Below are positions 16,612 to 25,742 of a DNA stretch of 64,000 nt, piece after piece (position 1 is the stretch's first letter; each line of letters begins with the position of its first letter). Under the pieces are notes generated by a model, which was not told where the DNA came from, made no database searches, and saw only the letters and a program-made list of their open reading frames with translations. This stretch comes from Kineococcus sp. TRM81007 (lineage in GTDB: Bacteria > Actinomycetota > Actinomycetes > Actinomycetales > Kineococcaceae). Made by a program: the position numbers and the translations under genes. The DNA is taken from contig NZ_JALBVB010000051.1 of the NCBI RefSeq assembly GCF_022669155.1, positions 180,714 through 244,713 on the forward strand, read 5' to 3'.

Positions 16612-17589
16612 CTAGAGCGCGACCACGTCGGCGCGCGCTCCCGGTACCGCCGCGCCCCGCCCGGCACCGATGGCGTCCAGGCGCCGCAGGATGATCCCCT
16701 CGCGCAGCGCCCACGGGCCCACCAGGGCCTCCTCCACGCCGAGCAGCTCGAAGACGGCCTCGCCGACGAGGGCCCCGGCCAGCACCTGGTGGGCGCGCTC
16801 CACGGCCACGCCCGGCAGCTGGGCGCGCTGCGCGCACGTCATGCGGGCCAGTTCCGGGACCCTCGCGCTCAGGTCCTCCCGGCGCAGCACCCGCCGCACC
16901 CGCGGCCCCTCGGCGCTGGGCGCCGCGCCGCACAGCCGCGCCAGGCTGCGGAAGGTCTTGCTGGTGACGACCACGGCGTCGGGGGCGCCGGCGCGGGTGA
17001 CGTCGCGCACCCGGGCGGCGATCTGCTGGCGCACGTAGCGGCGCACCTCGCGCACCGCCTCCTTCGAGGGCGGGTCGCCCGGCAGCCGGTCACGGGTCAG
17101 CCGGCCGGCGCCCAGGGGCAGCGAGAACGACACGTCCGGCGCCTCGTCCAGGCCCGCGGCGACCTCCAGGGACCCGCCGCCGATGTCCAGCACCAGCAGG
17201 CGCCCGGCCGACCAGCCGTACCAGCGGCGCACCGCCAGGAACGTCAGGTCCGCCTCGGCGGTGCCGGGCAGCACCTCCAGGCGCACCCCGGTGCGCTCGG
17301 CGACGTGGGCGAGGACCTCCTCGCCGTTGGTGGCGTCGCGCACGGCGGAGGTCGCGAACGCCAGCAGCTCCTCCACGCCGGCGTCCTCGGCGGCGCGGGC
17401 GGCCTCCTCCACGGCGGCGGTCAGCCCGGCGACCCCCTTGGCGTTCACCGCGCCCGAGCCGTCCAGGTGCTCGGCCAGGCGCAGCATCCGGCGGGTGGAG
17501 TCCGCCGCCAGCGGGTGCGCGCCGGGGTGGGCGTCCACCACGAGGAGGTGGACGGTGTTGGAACCCACGTCGAGGACGCCCAAGCGCAT
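16612..17589 (-). CDS. Ppx/GppA-family phosphatase (exopolyphosphatase-like)
   Basis: A 325-residue member of the sugar-kinase/Hsp70 fold. Phosphate-loop motifs are '[17 protein letters not shown]' at the N-terminus, '[16 protein letters not shown]', and '[12 protein letters not shown]'. The family hydrolyses inorganic polyphosphate or (p)ppGpp; at this length it lacks the C-terminal HD domain of E. coli GppA and looks like the short actinobacterial Ppx1 type. The start is an ATG 7 nt after TAGGGT (leaderless). Ten bases separate it from the next gene, whose -10 is built over the ppx TAG stop. The upstream neighbour at 17672 is divergent. Confidence 0.9.
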   Translation of the reverse strand: MRLGVLDVGSNTVHLLVVDAHPGAHPLAADSTRRMLRLAEHLDGSGAVNAKGVAGLTAAVEEAARAAEDAGVEELLAFATSAVRDATNGEEVLAHVAERTGVRLEVLPGTAEADLTFLAVRRWYGWSAGRLLVLDIGGGSLEVAAGLDEAPDVSFSLPLGAGRLTRDRLPGDPPSKEAVREVRRYVRQQIAARVRDVTRAGAPDAVVVTSKTFRSLARLCGAAPSAEGPRVRRVLRREDLSARVPELARMTCAQRAQLPGVAVERAHQVLAGALVGEAVFELLGVEEALVGPWALREGIILRRLDAIGAGRGAAVPGARADVVAL

Positions 17590-17671
17590 GGGCCGAACCC
17601 TAGGGGACCGCCGGGCGCGCCCCCGCACGCGCTCCGCGGGCCGGGCACCGCGACGCGCGTACCCTCGTGCG

Positions 17672-18499
17672 GTGCCCGTCGCCCCCCTGCCCGAACCGGC
17701 GGCCGAGGTCCCCCTGGACGGCCCCCGGCTGTGGATCGAGTTCCCCGAGCCGGCCGACGTCGCCGAGGACCCGGACGCCGCACCGGGCACCGTGTACCGC
17801 TGCGACCTGACGTGGCTGACCTCCGACTACACGTGCATCTTCGGCGCCGGCTGCCCCGGCATCCACGCCGACGCCCCCGACGTGGGCTGCTGCGCGCTGG
17901 GCGCGCACTTCACCGAGCCCGCCGACGAGCAGCGGGTCGCCGCGGCCGTGGCGCGCCTGACGCCCGCGACGTGGCAGTACCACGACGAGGGCCGCGCGAA
18001 CGGGTGGACGGAGCCGGAGGACGGGGACGTGAAGACCCGCGTCGTCGACGGCGGGTGCGTGTTCGCCAACCGCTCCGGGTTCGCCGCCGGCGCCGGGTGC
18101 GCGCTGCACCTGCTGGCCCTGACCGAGGGCGTGGAACCGCTGACGCTGAAGCCGGACGTGTGCTGGCAGCTGCCGCTGAAGCGCTCCTACCGCACCGTCG
18201 CGCGCGGCGACGGCAGCGAGTACCTGGAGGTGACGATCGCCGAGTACGACCGCCGCGGCTGGGGCGAGGGCGGGCACGACCTGGACTGGTACTGCACCTC
18301 CAACCCGGCCGCCCACGTGGGCACCCGCCCGCTGTTCCGCAGCGCGGAGGCGGAGCTGCGCGAGCTGGTCGGCGACGGCGCCTACGAGGAGCTGGCCCGG
18401 CACTGCGAGGCGCTGCTGCGGCGCACCCGCGGGGGTGCGCACCGCCGGCTGCTGCCCCTGACGGTGCACCCCGCGGACCGCTCGCGCGCGCCCCGGTGA
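17672..18499 (+). CDS. Conserved actinobacterial Cys-rich protein of unknown function
   Basis: A 275-residue protein of unknown function. It has a cysteine cluster near the N-terminus, spaced C-x11-C-x5-C-x11-CC (about residues 37-68: '[20 protein letters not shown]' through '[11 protein letters not shown]'). Further conserved-looking cysteines lie in '[20 protein letters not shown]', 'PDVCWQLP' and '[11 protein letters not shown]'. The pattern suggests a metal or Fe-S site, akin to YkgJ-type clusters, though not the same spacing. I recall close relatives across Streptomyces and other actinobacteria, always hypothetical. The GTG start follows TACCCT by 6 nt (leaderless). Its stop overlaps the start of the methyltransferase (GTGA), so the two are probably functional partners. 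Confidence 0.8.
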   Translation: MPVAPLPEPAAEVPLDGPRLWIEFPEPADVAEDPDAAPGTVYRCDLTWLTSDYTCIFGAGCPGIHADAPDVGCCALGAHFTEPADEQRVAAAVARLTPATWQYHDEGRANGWTEPEDGDVKTRVVDGGCVFANRSGFAAGAGCALHLLALTEGVEPLTLKPDVCWQLPLKRSYRTVARGDGSEYLEVTIAEYDRRGWGEGGHDLDWYCTSNPAAHVGTRPLFRSAEAELRELVGDGAYEELARHCEALLRRTRGGAHRRLLPLTVHPADRSRAPR

Positions 18500-19197
18500 G
18501 CCCGGCGGACCTGCCCGGGGTGGTGCCCAGCCCGAACGTGTGGGACTCCCCCGACGTCTACGAGCTGGAGAACCTCGCCGTCGACCGCGGCGGGGTCCTC
18601 GAGGCGGCGATGCGCTCGGTGCGGGACTGGGCCGGTGCCGACGTGCTCGACGTCGGCTGCGGCACCGGGTTCCACCTGCCGCGCTTCGCCGCGAGCGCGC
18701 GCAGCGTCACCGGCGTCGAGCCGCACCCGCCGCTGCTGCGCCGCGCCCTGGAGCGGGTGCGGGGCCTGGCGGGGGTGCGGGTGCTGCACGGCGCGGCGGG
18801 GGCGCTGCCGCTGGCGGCCGCGAGCGTCGACGTGGCGCACGCGCGCTGGGCGTACTTCTTCGGCCCCGGCTGCGAACCCGGCCTGGCCGAGCTGGAGCGG
18901 GTGGTGCGCCCGGGCGGGGCGGCGTTCGTCGTGGACAACGACGCGACCCGGTCCACGTTCGGGAGCTGGTTCTCCGCCGCGCTGCCCGGCTACGACCAGG
19001 CCGCGGTGGACCGCTTCTTCGCGCGCCGCGGCTGGGCCGTCGAGCGGCTGGACGTGGCGTGGGAGTTCGAGCGGCGCGAGGACCTGGAGGCGGTGGTGCG
19101 CATCGAGTTCGCGCCCGCGCACGCCGAGCGCTTCCTCGCCGGGCACGCCGGCACGGTCGTCGACTACGCCGTGGTGCTGCGCTGGCGCCGGTTCTGA
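18496..19197 (+). CDS. Class I SAM-dependent methyltransferase
   Basis: A 233-residue protein with a methyltransferase type-11 fold: motif I '[16 protein letters not shown]', the acidic loop after strand 2 ('[11 protein letters not shown]'), and post-I '[25 protein letters not shown]'. The '[14 protein letters not shown]' segment replaces the usual hydrophobic motif II; the substrate is unknown. The GTG start overlaps the stop of the Cys-rich gene, so it is the second gene of a leaderless two-gene operon. It might modify the upstream protein or a shared substrate. It is convergent with the GGDEF gene. Confidence 0.87.
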   Translation: MSPADLPGVVPSPNVWDSPDVYELENLAVDRGGVLEAAMRSVRDWAGADVLDVGCGTGFHLPRFAASARSVTGVEPHPPLLRRALERVRGLAGVRVLHGAAGALPLAAASVDVAHARWAYFFGPGCEPGLAELERVVRPGGAAFVVDNDATRSTFGSWFSAALPGYDQAAVDRFFARRGWAVERLDVAWEFERREDLEAVVRIEFAPAHAERFLAGHAGTVVDYAVVLRWRRF

Positions 19198-19227
19198 ACG
19201 GCCCGCCGTTCCCGGGCGGCGCGCGGC

Positions 19228-20526
19228 TCAGGCGGCGGGGGCGCGGCGGACCGCGTTGCGGCCGGCCGCCTTCGCGGCGTACAGCGCCTCGTCGGCGCGG
19301 CCCAGCAGCGTCGCCACGGGGCCGCCGCAGGCCACCCCGGCGCTGATCGTCACCACACCGGGGCAGCCCTCGGGCCGGGCCGGGTGCGGCGCCGGGTGCG
19401 GCAGGGCCAGCGCCTCCACGGCCTCGCGCAGCCGCCCGGCGAGCCCGAGGGCGCCGTCGGCGTCGGTCGCCTCCGCCAGCAGCACCGTGAACTCCTCGCC
19501 GCCGAAGCGGGCCAGGACGTCGCCGGGGCGCAGCTGCGCCTGCAGCGCCGCGGCCACCCGGCGCAGGCACTCGTCGCCGCGCTCGTGGCCGAGGGCGTCG
19601 TTGTAGGCCTTGAAGCGGTCCACGTCCAGCATCACGGCGCACGCACCGCCGTCGCGCAGGCCGCGCAGGTGCTCGTCCAGGCCCCGGCGGTTGAGCACGC
19701 CCGTCAGCCCGTCGCGGCGGGCGGCCTCGGCCAGCCCGGCGTTGGCGGTGGCCAGGGCCTCGATGAGCCGCGCCTGCTCGGCCACCAGCTCCGCCTCGCG
19801 GGCGCGGGCCAGGAACGCGGAGCGCTCACCGGCCTCCAGGCCCGCGGCCATCGACACGCCGAACCCGCCGCTGACGACGACGGTCAGCAGGGTGGCGAGG
19901 GTCAGGGCGGGGTCGGTGCCCGGTGGGGCCGCCGAGGCCGCCGCGAAGGCGACCAGCGTGGTGAGCGCCACGAGCGCCGAGTGGCGCACGTCGCTGCGCA
20001 GCAGCACCACGCTGAAGAGCACGAGGAGCTGCGCGCCGAGGAAGTAGGAGTCGGCGACCTCCGCGGGCGCCGAGCGGGAGACGACGGCCAGCGCGCCGAC
20101 CTGCAGCACGAGGCTGCCCGCGACCAGCGGGCCGTCCACGCGGGAGGCGGGGCAGCGGGCCAGCCGGCGGCGGCGCCACCAGAGCCCCAGCAGCGCCAGC
20201 GGGGTCACGACCGCCCAGCGCGCCACGGCGGAGACCACCGCCACCTGCGGGAAGGTGAGGACGTCGACGAGCACGTACAGGTCGAACAGCGTCAGCCCGA
20301 TCAGGGCGGTGACGACGAAGGCGCGGGAGCGGGCGGCGTTGCGCTCGGTCTGGAAGGCGCGCTCCCGCTCGGCGGGGAACCGGCGCAGCCCCGCCGGACG
20401 GGGCGCGGCCGGGAGGGTGCGCGGTGCGCGCCCGGTCCCGCCGGTCCCGCCGGTCCCGACCCGCGCGCGTCCACCGCTCACCACCACGTCCACCGCATCG
20501 GCCCGCGCGGTGGTTCGGTGGAGCAC
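19228..20526 (-). CDS. Membrane-bound diguanylate cyclase (GGDEF)
   Basis: A 432-residue protein: about 70 cytoplasmic residues, a membrane block of five or six helices (about 70-235), a short coiled linker, and a GGDEF domain (about 265-425). The active site reads GGEEF in 'RFGGEEFTVLL', and an RxxD inhibitory site (RPGD) lies five residues before the motif, so it should make c-di-GMP with product inhibition. The signal sensed by the membrane part is unknown. The start is uncertain: the annotated GTG has no good ribosome site, and a later GTG before 'SGGRARVG' is possible. c-di-GMP could act on the polysaccharide locus further right, but no link is visible. Confidence 0.85.
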   Translation of the reverse strand: MLHRTTARADAVDVVVSGGRARVGTGGTGGTGRAPRTLPAAPRPAGLRRFPAERERAFQTERNAARSRAFVVTALIGLTLFDLYVLVDVLTFPQVAVVSAVARWAVVTPLALLGLWWRRRRLARCPASRVDGPLVAGSLVLQVGALAVVSRSAPAEVADSYFLGAQLLVLFSVVLLRSDVRHSALVALTTLVAFAAASAAPPGTDPALTLATLLTVVVSGGFGVSMAAGLEAGERSAFLARAREAELVAEQARLIEALATANAGLAEAARRDGLTGVLNRRGLDEHLRGLRDGGACAVMLDVDRFKAYNDALGHERGDECLRRVAAALQAQLRPGDVLARFGGEEFTVLLAEATDADGALGLAGRLREAVEALALPHPAPHPARPEGCPGVVTISAGVACGGPVATLLGRADEALYAAKAAGRNAVRRAPAA

Positions 20527-20685
20527 CCGTCACCCGACCGGCGCACCCGCCGCGGACACGCCCGGCACCCCGCCGGTGCCGCGCCGGCGCCGCGCCGGTG
20601 CCGCGCCGGTCCGGCGCGGTCGCGACACGGCCGCGACGCGCCACCTGGCTCGCCACGCCGGGGCCCGGGCGTGGATGATGGGGGC

Positions 20686-21066
20686 ATGAGCACGCACTCC
20701 GCCCCGCCGGTGCGCCACGAGGAGCAGCGGGCCCTCGCCCCCGTCCGCTGGTCCAGGCCCAGCACCGGCACCGTGGTCGCGCTGGGGGTCTGGGTGGTCG
20801 GCCTGGCGGTGGGCGCGCTGGTCCCGGCGCTCCTGCTGGGCTTCGACCCCTACCAGAGCGCCTCGGGCACCCAGGTCGCGATCGCCATGGGCGTCACCGC
20901 GCTCGGCGCGCTGATCATGGTCTTCTCCGCCTACCTGCTGTACCGCAAGAGCGGCAGCATCGGCGCGGCCATCCTCGCCTTCGTGCCGAGCTTCGTGCTC
21001 GTGGTGCTCGGCGTGCTCATGGCGACGACCAAGCTGCTCTACGGCGAGGGCCCCGCGGGCAGCTGA
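20686..21066 (+). CDS. Small membrane protein of unknown function
   Basis: A 126-residue protein with three predicted transmembrane helices (about residues 29-52, 62-84, 90-115) and a short basic N-terminus. I do not recognise a family. GATGAT (20674-20679) ends 6 nt before the ATG, consistent with a leaderless start. It sits alone between the divergent GGDEF gene and radA, with a terminator after it, so a shared function with either neighbour is not supported. Confidence 0.7.
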   Translation: MSTHSAPPVRHEEQRALAPVRWSRPSTGTVVALGVWVVGLAVGALVPALLLGFDPYQSASGTQVAIAMGVTALGALIMVFSAYLLYRKSGSIGAAILAFVPSFVLVVLGVLMATTKLLYGEGPAGS

Positions 21067-21090
21067 CCCGCACCGCCCACCGCGCGCTCG

Positions 21091-21127
21091 AGAGGACCGC
21101 CGCCCCCCGCGGGGCCGGCGGTCCTCT
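21091..21127. terminator. Hairpin terminator
   Basis: A 12-bp stem (21091-21102 with 21116-21127) with a GC-rich loop that can fold further lies just after the small membrane protein and before the radA promoter. Confidence 0.5.
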
Positions 21128-21199
21128 GGCGTCCGGGACCGTGCGGGCGGCCGGGGCGCCGCGGGCCCGGTGTCGGAGGCGGCGCCTACGGTGCTGACC

Positions 21200-22618
21200 G
21201 TGCCGACCAGGAGCCCCGCCCGTCCCGCCAAGCCGTCCTACCGCTGCGCCGAGTGCGGCTGGACCACCGCGAAGTGGGTGGGCCGCTGCGGGGAGTGCCA
21301 GGCGTGGGGGTCGGTGGAGGAGACCGGCGCCCCGGTGGTGCGCACCACGGTGCCCGCGCAGGTGCGCGAGCCGGCGCGCCCCATCGCCGAGGTGGACGTG
21401 GAGGCCGCCCGGGCGGCGCCCACGGGCGTGGACGAGCTGGACCGCGTCCTCGGCGGCGGTCTGGTGCCCGGTGCGGTGGTGCTCATGGCGGGCGAGCCCG
21501 GCGTGGGCAAGTCGACCCTCCTGCTGGACGCGGCGGCGCGGGTGGCAGCCCGCGGGCGCACGGTGCTGTACGTGACGGCCGAGGAGTCCGCCGCGCAGGT
21601 GCGCTTGCGCGCCGAGCGCATCGGCGCGCTGCACCCGCGGCTGCTGCTGGCCTCCGAGACGGACCTGGCCACGGTCCTGGGGCACGTGGAGCAGGCCGGC
21701 CCGGACCTGCTGGTGGTGGACTCCGTGCAGACCGTCGCCTCGGGGCAGGTGGAGGGCGCCGCCGGCGGTGTCTCGCAGGTGCGCGAGGTCGCCGGCGCGC
21801 TCATCGCCGTCGCCAAGCGCCGCGGCCTGGCGACGCTGCTGGTGGGGCACGTGACGAAGGACGGCTCGATCGCCGGCCCGCGCACCCTGGAGCACCTCGT
21901 GGACGTGGTGTGCCAGTTCGAGGGCGAGCGGCACTCGCGGCTGCGGCTGCTGCGCGCGGTGAAGAACCGCTACGGCCCCACCGACGAGGTCGGCTGCTTC
22001 GACCTGGGCGAGGACGGGATCGTGGGCCTGCCCGACCCCAGCGGGCTGTTCGTCTCCCGCACGCCGCAGCCGGTGCCGGGCACCTGCATCACCGTCACCC
22101 TCGAGGGGCGCCGGCCGCTGCTGGCCGAGCTGCAGGCGCTGGTGGCCACCGACACCTCCGCCGGCAACGCGCGCCGCGTCACCGGGGGCCTGGAGTCCAG
22201 CCGGGTCGCCATGGTGCTCGCGGTGCTGCAGCGGCGCCTGGGCGTGGCGCTGGGCAACCGCGACACCTACGTCGCCACCGTCGGCGGCGTGAAGCTCACC
22301 GAGCCGTCGGTGGACCTGGCGGCGGCGCTGGCGGTGACCAGCGCCGCGGTGGACCAGCCGCTGCCGGACGGCCTCGTGGCCTTCGGCGAGGTGGGGCTGG
22401 CCGGGGAGGTCCGGCCGGTCACGGGCGTGCCGCGCCGGCTGGCCGAGGCGGCGCGGCTGGGGTTCACCGCGGCCGTGGTCCCCACCGGCTCGGTGCCCGA
22501 CGGCAAGGCACCGGCGGGGATGACCGTGCTGGAGGCCGCCAGCCTGGCCGACGCGGTCGCCCACGCCCGCCTGGGCGAGCCCGAGGAGCCGCGCCGGCGC
22601 GGCGGCCGGGCCGGCTGA
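21200..22618 (+). CDS. radA: DNA repair protein RadA
   Basis: A 472-residue branch-migration ATPase of the RecA family. Domains in order: C4 zinc finger (CAEC...CGEC, residues 16-33), RecA-like core with Walker A 'GEPGVGKST' and the RadA signature KNRYG (in place of KNRFG), and a C-terminal Lon-protease-like domain ('[21 protein letters not shown]') without protease activity. It promotes branch migration during recombination. The GTG start lies 7 nt after TACGGT (leaderless). It is followed by disA after 91 nt; in Bacillus RadA directly inhibits DisA, so the pairing is meaningful. Confidence 0.95.
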   Translation: MPTRSPARPAKPSYRCAECGWTTAKWVGRCGECQAWGSVEETGAPVVRTTVPAQVREPARPIAEVDVEAARAAPTGVDELDRVLGGGLVPGAVVLMAGEPGVGKSTLLLDAAARVAARGRTVLYVTAEESAAQVRLRAERIGALHPRLLLASETDLATVLGHVEQAGPDLLVVDSVQTVASGQVEGAAGGVSQVREVAGALIAVAKRRGLATLLVGHVTKDGSIAGPRTLEHLVDVVCQFEGERHSRLRLLRAVKNRYGPTDEVGCFDLGEDGIVGLPDPSGLFVSRTPQPVPGTCITVTLEGRRPLLAELQALVATDTSAGNARRVTGGLESSRVAMVLAVLQRRLGVALGNRDTYVATVGGVKLTEPSVDLAAALAVTSAAVDQPLPDGLVAFGEVGLAGEVRPVTGVPRRLAEAARLGFTAAVVPTGSVPDGKAPAGMTVLEAASLADAVAHARLGEPEEPRRRGGRAG

Positions 22619-22709
22619 GGACGGCCCGCGGGCGCCGCGTGCACGGGCGCACCGGGCGCGTCGGGCGGACGCCGCTAGACTCCGGCGCGAAACGTTCGGA
22701 GGAGGGCCG

Positions 22710-23795
22710 GTGGCGACCGCGGAACGCACTCCAGAGGAGATCCTGCGCGCGACACTGGCCGCCGTCGCCCCGGGGACGGAACTGCGCGACGGCCTGGAAC
22801 GCATCCTGCGCGGACGCACCGGTGCCCTCATCGTGCTGGGGTTCGACCGGGTCGTCGACGCGCTGAGCACCGGCGGCTTCGCCCTCGACGTGGAGTTCTC
22901 CGCCACGCGGCTGCGCGAACTGGCGAAGATGGACGGGGCGATCGTCTGCGACCGCGACGTCACGCGCATCCTGCGCGCCGCGGTGCAGCTCGTGCCGGAC
23001 TCCTCCATCGAGACCAGCGAGTCCGGCACCCGCCACCGCACCGCCGAGCGCGTGGCGAAGCAGACGGGTTACCCGGTCATCTCCGTCTCGCAGTCCATGC
23101 GGATCGTCGCGGTGTACGTGGGGTCGCGCCGGTACGTGCTGGAGGGGTCCGACGCCATCCTGGGCCGGGCGAACCAGGCCCTGCAGACCCTGGAGCGCTA
23201 CCGCGCCCGCCTGGACGAGGTCACCGGCACCCTCTCCGCGCTGGAGATCGAGGACCTCGTCACCGTCCGGGACGTGTGCTCGGTCGTGCAGCGCATCGAG
23301 ATGGTGCGCCGCATCGCCGACGAGATCGCCGGCTACGTCGTGGAGCTCGGCGTCGACGGGCGGCTGCTGTCCCTGCAGCTGGACGAGCTCATCGGCGGCG
23401 TCGGCCCGGACCGCGAGCTGGTGGTGCGCGACTACCTCGAGTCCGGCCGCCACGAGGGCCCGCTGGAGGACGTGCTGGACGCGCTGGCGCAGCTGCACTC
23501 CACCGAGCTGGTGGACCTCAGCCAGGTGGCCCGCGTGCTGGGCTTCTCCGTGGGCGGGGACTCCCTCGACTCCGCGGTCAGCCCGCGCGGCTTCCGGCTC
23601 CTCAACCGCGTCCCGCGGCTGCCCGGCGCGATCGTGGAACGCCTGGTGGACCAGTTCGGCGACCTGCAGAAGCTGCTGGCGGCCGGCATCGACGACCTCA
23701 TGACGGTCGACGGCGTGGGCGAGCAGCGGGCCCGCGCGGTGCGCGAGGGGCTCTCGCGGCTGGCGGAGTCCAGCATCCTGGAGCGCTACGTCTGA
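22710..23795 (+). CDS. disA: DNA integrity scanning diadenylate cyclase DisA
   Basis: A 361-residue c-di-AMP synthase. The N-terminal DAC domain has the catalytic DGA motif ('[11 protein letters not shown]') and RHR motif ('[12 protein letters not shown]'). A helical spine (about 145-300) and a C-terminal helix-hairpin-helix DNA-binding domain follow ('[18 protein letters not shown]', '[12 protein letters not shown]'). It scans DNA for branched structures and makes c-di-AMP when DNA is intact. The GTG start has GGAGGAGG just upstream. Its stop codon lies inside a 15-bp tandem duplication. No c-di-AMP riboswitch was recognised in this window. Confidence 0.96.
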   Translation: MATAERTPEEILRATLAAVAPGTELRDGLERILRGRTGALIVLGFDRVVDALSTGGFALDVEFSATRLRELAKMDGAIVCDRDVTRILRAAVQLVPDSSIETSESGTRHRTAERVAKQTGYPVISVSQSMRIVAVYVGSRRYVLEGSDAILGRANQALQTLERYRARLDEVTGTLSALEIEDLVTVRDVCSVVQRIEMVRRIADEIAGYVVELGVDGRLLSLQLDELIGGVGPDRELVVRDYLESGRHEGPLEDVLDALAQLHSTELVDLSQVARVLGFSVGGDSLDSAVSPRGFRLLNRVPRLPGAIVERLVDQFGDLQKLLAAGIDDLMTVDGVGEQRARAVREGLSRLAESSILERYV

Positions 23796-23817
23796 GGTCC
23801 GCACGTCTGAGGTCCGC
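23788..23817. repeat. 15-bp tandem duplication spanning the disA stop codon
   Basis: ACGTCTGAGGTCCGC occurs twice back to back (23788-23802 and 23803-23817). The first copy contains the last codons and TGA of disA; the second lies in the 45-nt gap before the convergent gene. It is a perfect, probably recent, slippage duplication. Confidence 0.9.
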
Positions 23818-23840
23818 CCGCCCCACCGGGCCGCGGGGCT

Positions 23841-24509
23841 TCAGCCGGTGAGGCTGATCGGCAGCGGCTCGGCGGCGACCTCGCCCCAGGTCCCCTCCAC
23901 GGTGTAGGCGCCGGCCTCGGCCGCCGGCTGGTCCGCCGGGCAGCCGGGGGCGGAGCGCTGGCGCGACCAGGTGGTGCTCATGGACCGGGTGCCCTCCGGG
24001 TCCAGCTCGTAGACCTGGCTGGAGCCCGTGGACTGGCAGTCGGCGCTGGACCACACCTGCGCGCCCGAGGCGTCCCGGACGGTGAAGGTGCGCAGCCCGC
24101 TGCCGATCTCCGCCGTGCACGTCGTCCCGGAGACGTTGCGCACCGTCAGCACGAACCGGGGCGCGGCGTCGGGGCCGTAGGTGGTGGCCCTGGAGGTGAG
24201 CGCCAGCTCCAGGTCCCCGCTCTCGCAGGGCTCCGGCTCCGCCGGCGTGGTGGTGGACGGGCTCGCGGAGGGACTCGCGGACGGCTCGCCGCTCGCGCTC
24301 GGGGAGGGGGCGACGGCACCGAGGGTGGGCGAGACGCCGGAGGGGTCGAGCCGGGCGACGGCCTGCTCCGAGGCGTCCTCGGGCAGCAGGGCCCGCAACC
24401 CCAGGACCGCGGCCACCACGAGGAGCAGGAGGAGGACGAGGGCCAGCAGGCGACGGCGCCAGTAGATCGACCGGCGCTCGGGCCCCACGGGGTGCAGCAC
24501 GCTGCTCAC
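23841..24509 (-). CDS. Single-pass membrane protein with Ser/Pro linker and extracytoplasmic domain
   Basis: A 222-residue protein: 18 basic cytoplasmic residues, one transmembrane helix (about 19-40, 'LLALVLLLLLVVAAVLGLRALL'), a Ser/Pro/Thr-rich linker (about 55-95), then a beta-rich domain with four cysteines (about 98-222) that may form two disulfides. The domain ends in 'AYTVEGTWGEV' and resembles actinobacterial secreted 'DUF4232-like' domains only loosely; I do not assign a function. The GTG start is 7 nt after TACCTT (leaderless). It is divergent from mutY and convergent with disA. Confidence 0.72.
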   Translation of the reverse strand: MSSVLHPVGPERRSIYWRRRLLALVLLLLLVVAAVLGLRALLPEDASEQAVARLDPSGVSPTLGAVAPSPSASGEPSASPSASPSTTTPAEPEPCESGDLELALTSRATTYGPDAAPRFVLTVRNVSGTTCTAEIGSGLRTFTVRDASGAQVWSSADCQSTGSSQVYELDPEGTRSMSTTWSRQRSAPGCPADQPAAEAGAYTVEGTWGEVAAEPLPISLTG

Positions 24510-24656
24510 CGCAGTGAAGGTAGGCGCCGCGGGGTGGGCTCGGGCGCAGGCGCGCCGCTCCACCCCGGCACGTGACGCCCCACCACCCGCACCCATCACC
24601 CTCCGCCGCCACCTGGGCACCCTCCGCCCCTCCCCCCGCCACCCCCGCCCCACGGC

Positions 24657-24684
24657 GATCGAGGGAGTTGCGACTTCCCCGATC
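24657..24684. promoter_or_regulatory. Inverted repeat upstream of mutY
   Basis: GATCGAGGGAGT (24657-24668) and ACTTCCCCGATC (24673-24684) form a 12-bp stem (10 Watson-Crick, 2 G-U) with a TGCG loop, six bases before the mutY ribosome site. It could be an operator for the divergent pair or an mRNA hairpin controlling mutY translation. Confidence 0.4.
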
Positions 24685-24702
24685 ACCGCGGAGGATCCGG
24701 CG

Positions 24703-25629
24703 GTGCCCCGCACGACCCCGCTCCCCAGCCCCGCACCGCTCGGCCCCGGCGACCTCGGCGACCTGCACCGCACCGTCCTCGACTGGTACGCGGTCTGCGC
24801 GCGCGACCTGCCCTGGCGGGAGGCGGGCTGCTCGCCGTGGGGGGTGCTCGTCAGCGAGGTGATGCTGCAGCAGACGCCGGTGGCGCGGGTGCTGCCGCGC
24901 TGGCAGGAGTGGCTGGAGCGCTGGCCCACCCCCGCGGCGCTGGCCGCCGAACCGCCCGGCGAGGCGGTGCGCGCCTGGGACCGGCTCGGCTACCCGCGGC
25001 GCGCCCTGCGGCTGCACGCGGCCGCCACCGCCATCACCGCCGAGCACGGCGGCGAGGTGCCCGAGGACCACGACGTGCTGCTGGCCCTGCCCGGCATCGG
25101 CGCCTACACCGCCGCCGCGGTCGCCGCGTTCGCGTTCCGCCGGCGGCACGCCGTGGTCGACACCAACGTGCGCCGGGTGCAGGCCCGCGCGGTGACCGGT
25201 GCCGCCGAACCCGCCCCCGCCCTCACGGCGGCCGAGACGCGACTGGCGGTGGCCCTGCTGCCGGAGGACCCGGAGACGGCCGCGCGCTGGTCGGTGGGCG
25301 TCATGGAGCTGGGGGCCCTGGTGTGCACCGCGCGCGCCCCGCGCTGCCCGGCCTGCCCGCTGCTGGACCGCTGCGCGTGGGTGGTGGCGGGGCGCCCCGC
25401 GCACACCGGCCCGGCCCGGCGCGCGCAGCGGTGGGCCGGCACGGACCGGCAGGTGCGCGGCCGGCTGCTGGCGGTGCTGCGCGCCACCGACGGCCCGGTC
25501 GAGGCGGCCGACCTGGACGCCGCCTGGCCGGGTGACGCGGTGCAGCGCGCGCGCTGCCTGGACGGGCTGGTCGCCGACGGCCTCGTGGAGCCCCTCCCGG
25601 ACGGCACCTTCGCCCTCCCCCGCTCCTGA
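24703..25629 (+). CDS. mutY: A/G-specific adenine glycosylase
   Basis: A 308-residue base-excision enzyme removing adenine opposite 8-oxoguanine. The HhH-GPD core is visible: catalytic Glu in 'LVSEVMLQQTPVARVLPRW', the hairpin 'LLALPGIGAYTAAAVAAFAF' and catalytic Asp in 'HAVVDTNVRRV'. The [4Fe-4S] loop has the exact C-x6-C-x2-C-x5-C spacing ('CTARAPRCPACPLLDRC'). The C-terminal 8-oxoG-recognition domain of E. coli MutY is replaced by a short winged-helix-like tail, as in many actinobacteria. GGAGG lies 8 nt before the GTG start. Confidence 0.93.
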   Translation: MPRTTPLPSPAPLGPGDLGDLHRTVLDWYAVCARDLPWREAGCSPWGVLVSEVMLQQTPVARVLPRWQEWLERWPTPAALAAEPPGEAVRAWDRLGYPRRALRLHAAATAITAEHGGEVPEDHDVLLALPGIGAYTAAAVAAFAFRRRHAVVDTNVRRVQARAVTGAAEPAPALTAAETRLAVALLPEDPETAARWSVGVMELGALVCTARAPRCPACPLLDRCAWVVAGRPAHTGPARRAQRWAGTDRQVRGRLLAVLRATDGPVEAADLDAAWPGDAVQRARCLDGLVADGLVEPLPDGTFALPRS

Positions 25630-25653
25630 CCCCTCCCCCACCCCCTCCCCGTG

Positions 25654-25693
25654 GTGATCATGCACGGTTGAGCCCTCAACCGCACATGATCAC
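25654..25693. terminator. Bidirectional terminator / palindromic element with GTGATCATG core
   Basis: GTGATCATG pairs with CATGATCAC (9 bp) and inside it CGGTTGAG pairs with CTCAACCG (8 bp), separated by a CA/CA internal loop. It lies between the convergent mutY and gluconate kinase genes. Its left side shares 14 identical bases, GTGATCATGCACGG, with the hairpin at 38165-38198. Confidence 0.65.
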
Positions 25694-25742
25694 GGTGGGG
25701 CATCGGGGCGGAGCGGGGAGAGCGGGACCAGGGGGCGGGGGG

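Noticed and set aside
22688..22698. LexA/SOS box upstream of disA (CGAAACGTTCG)
   Set aside because: The arms are too close; the actinobacterial box needs CGAAC-N4-GTTCG.
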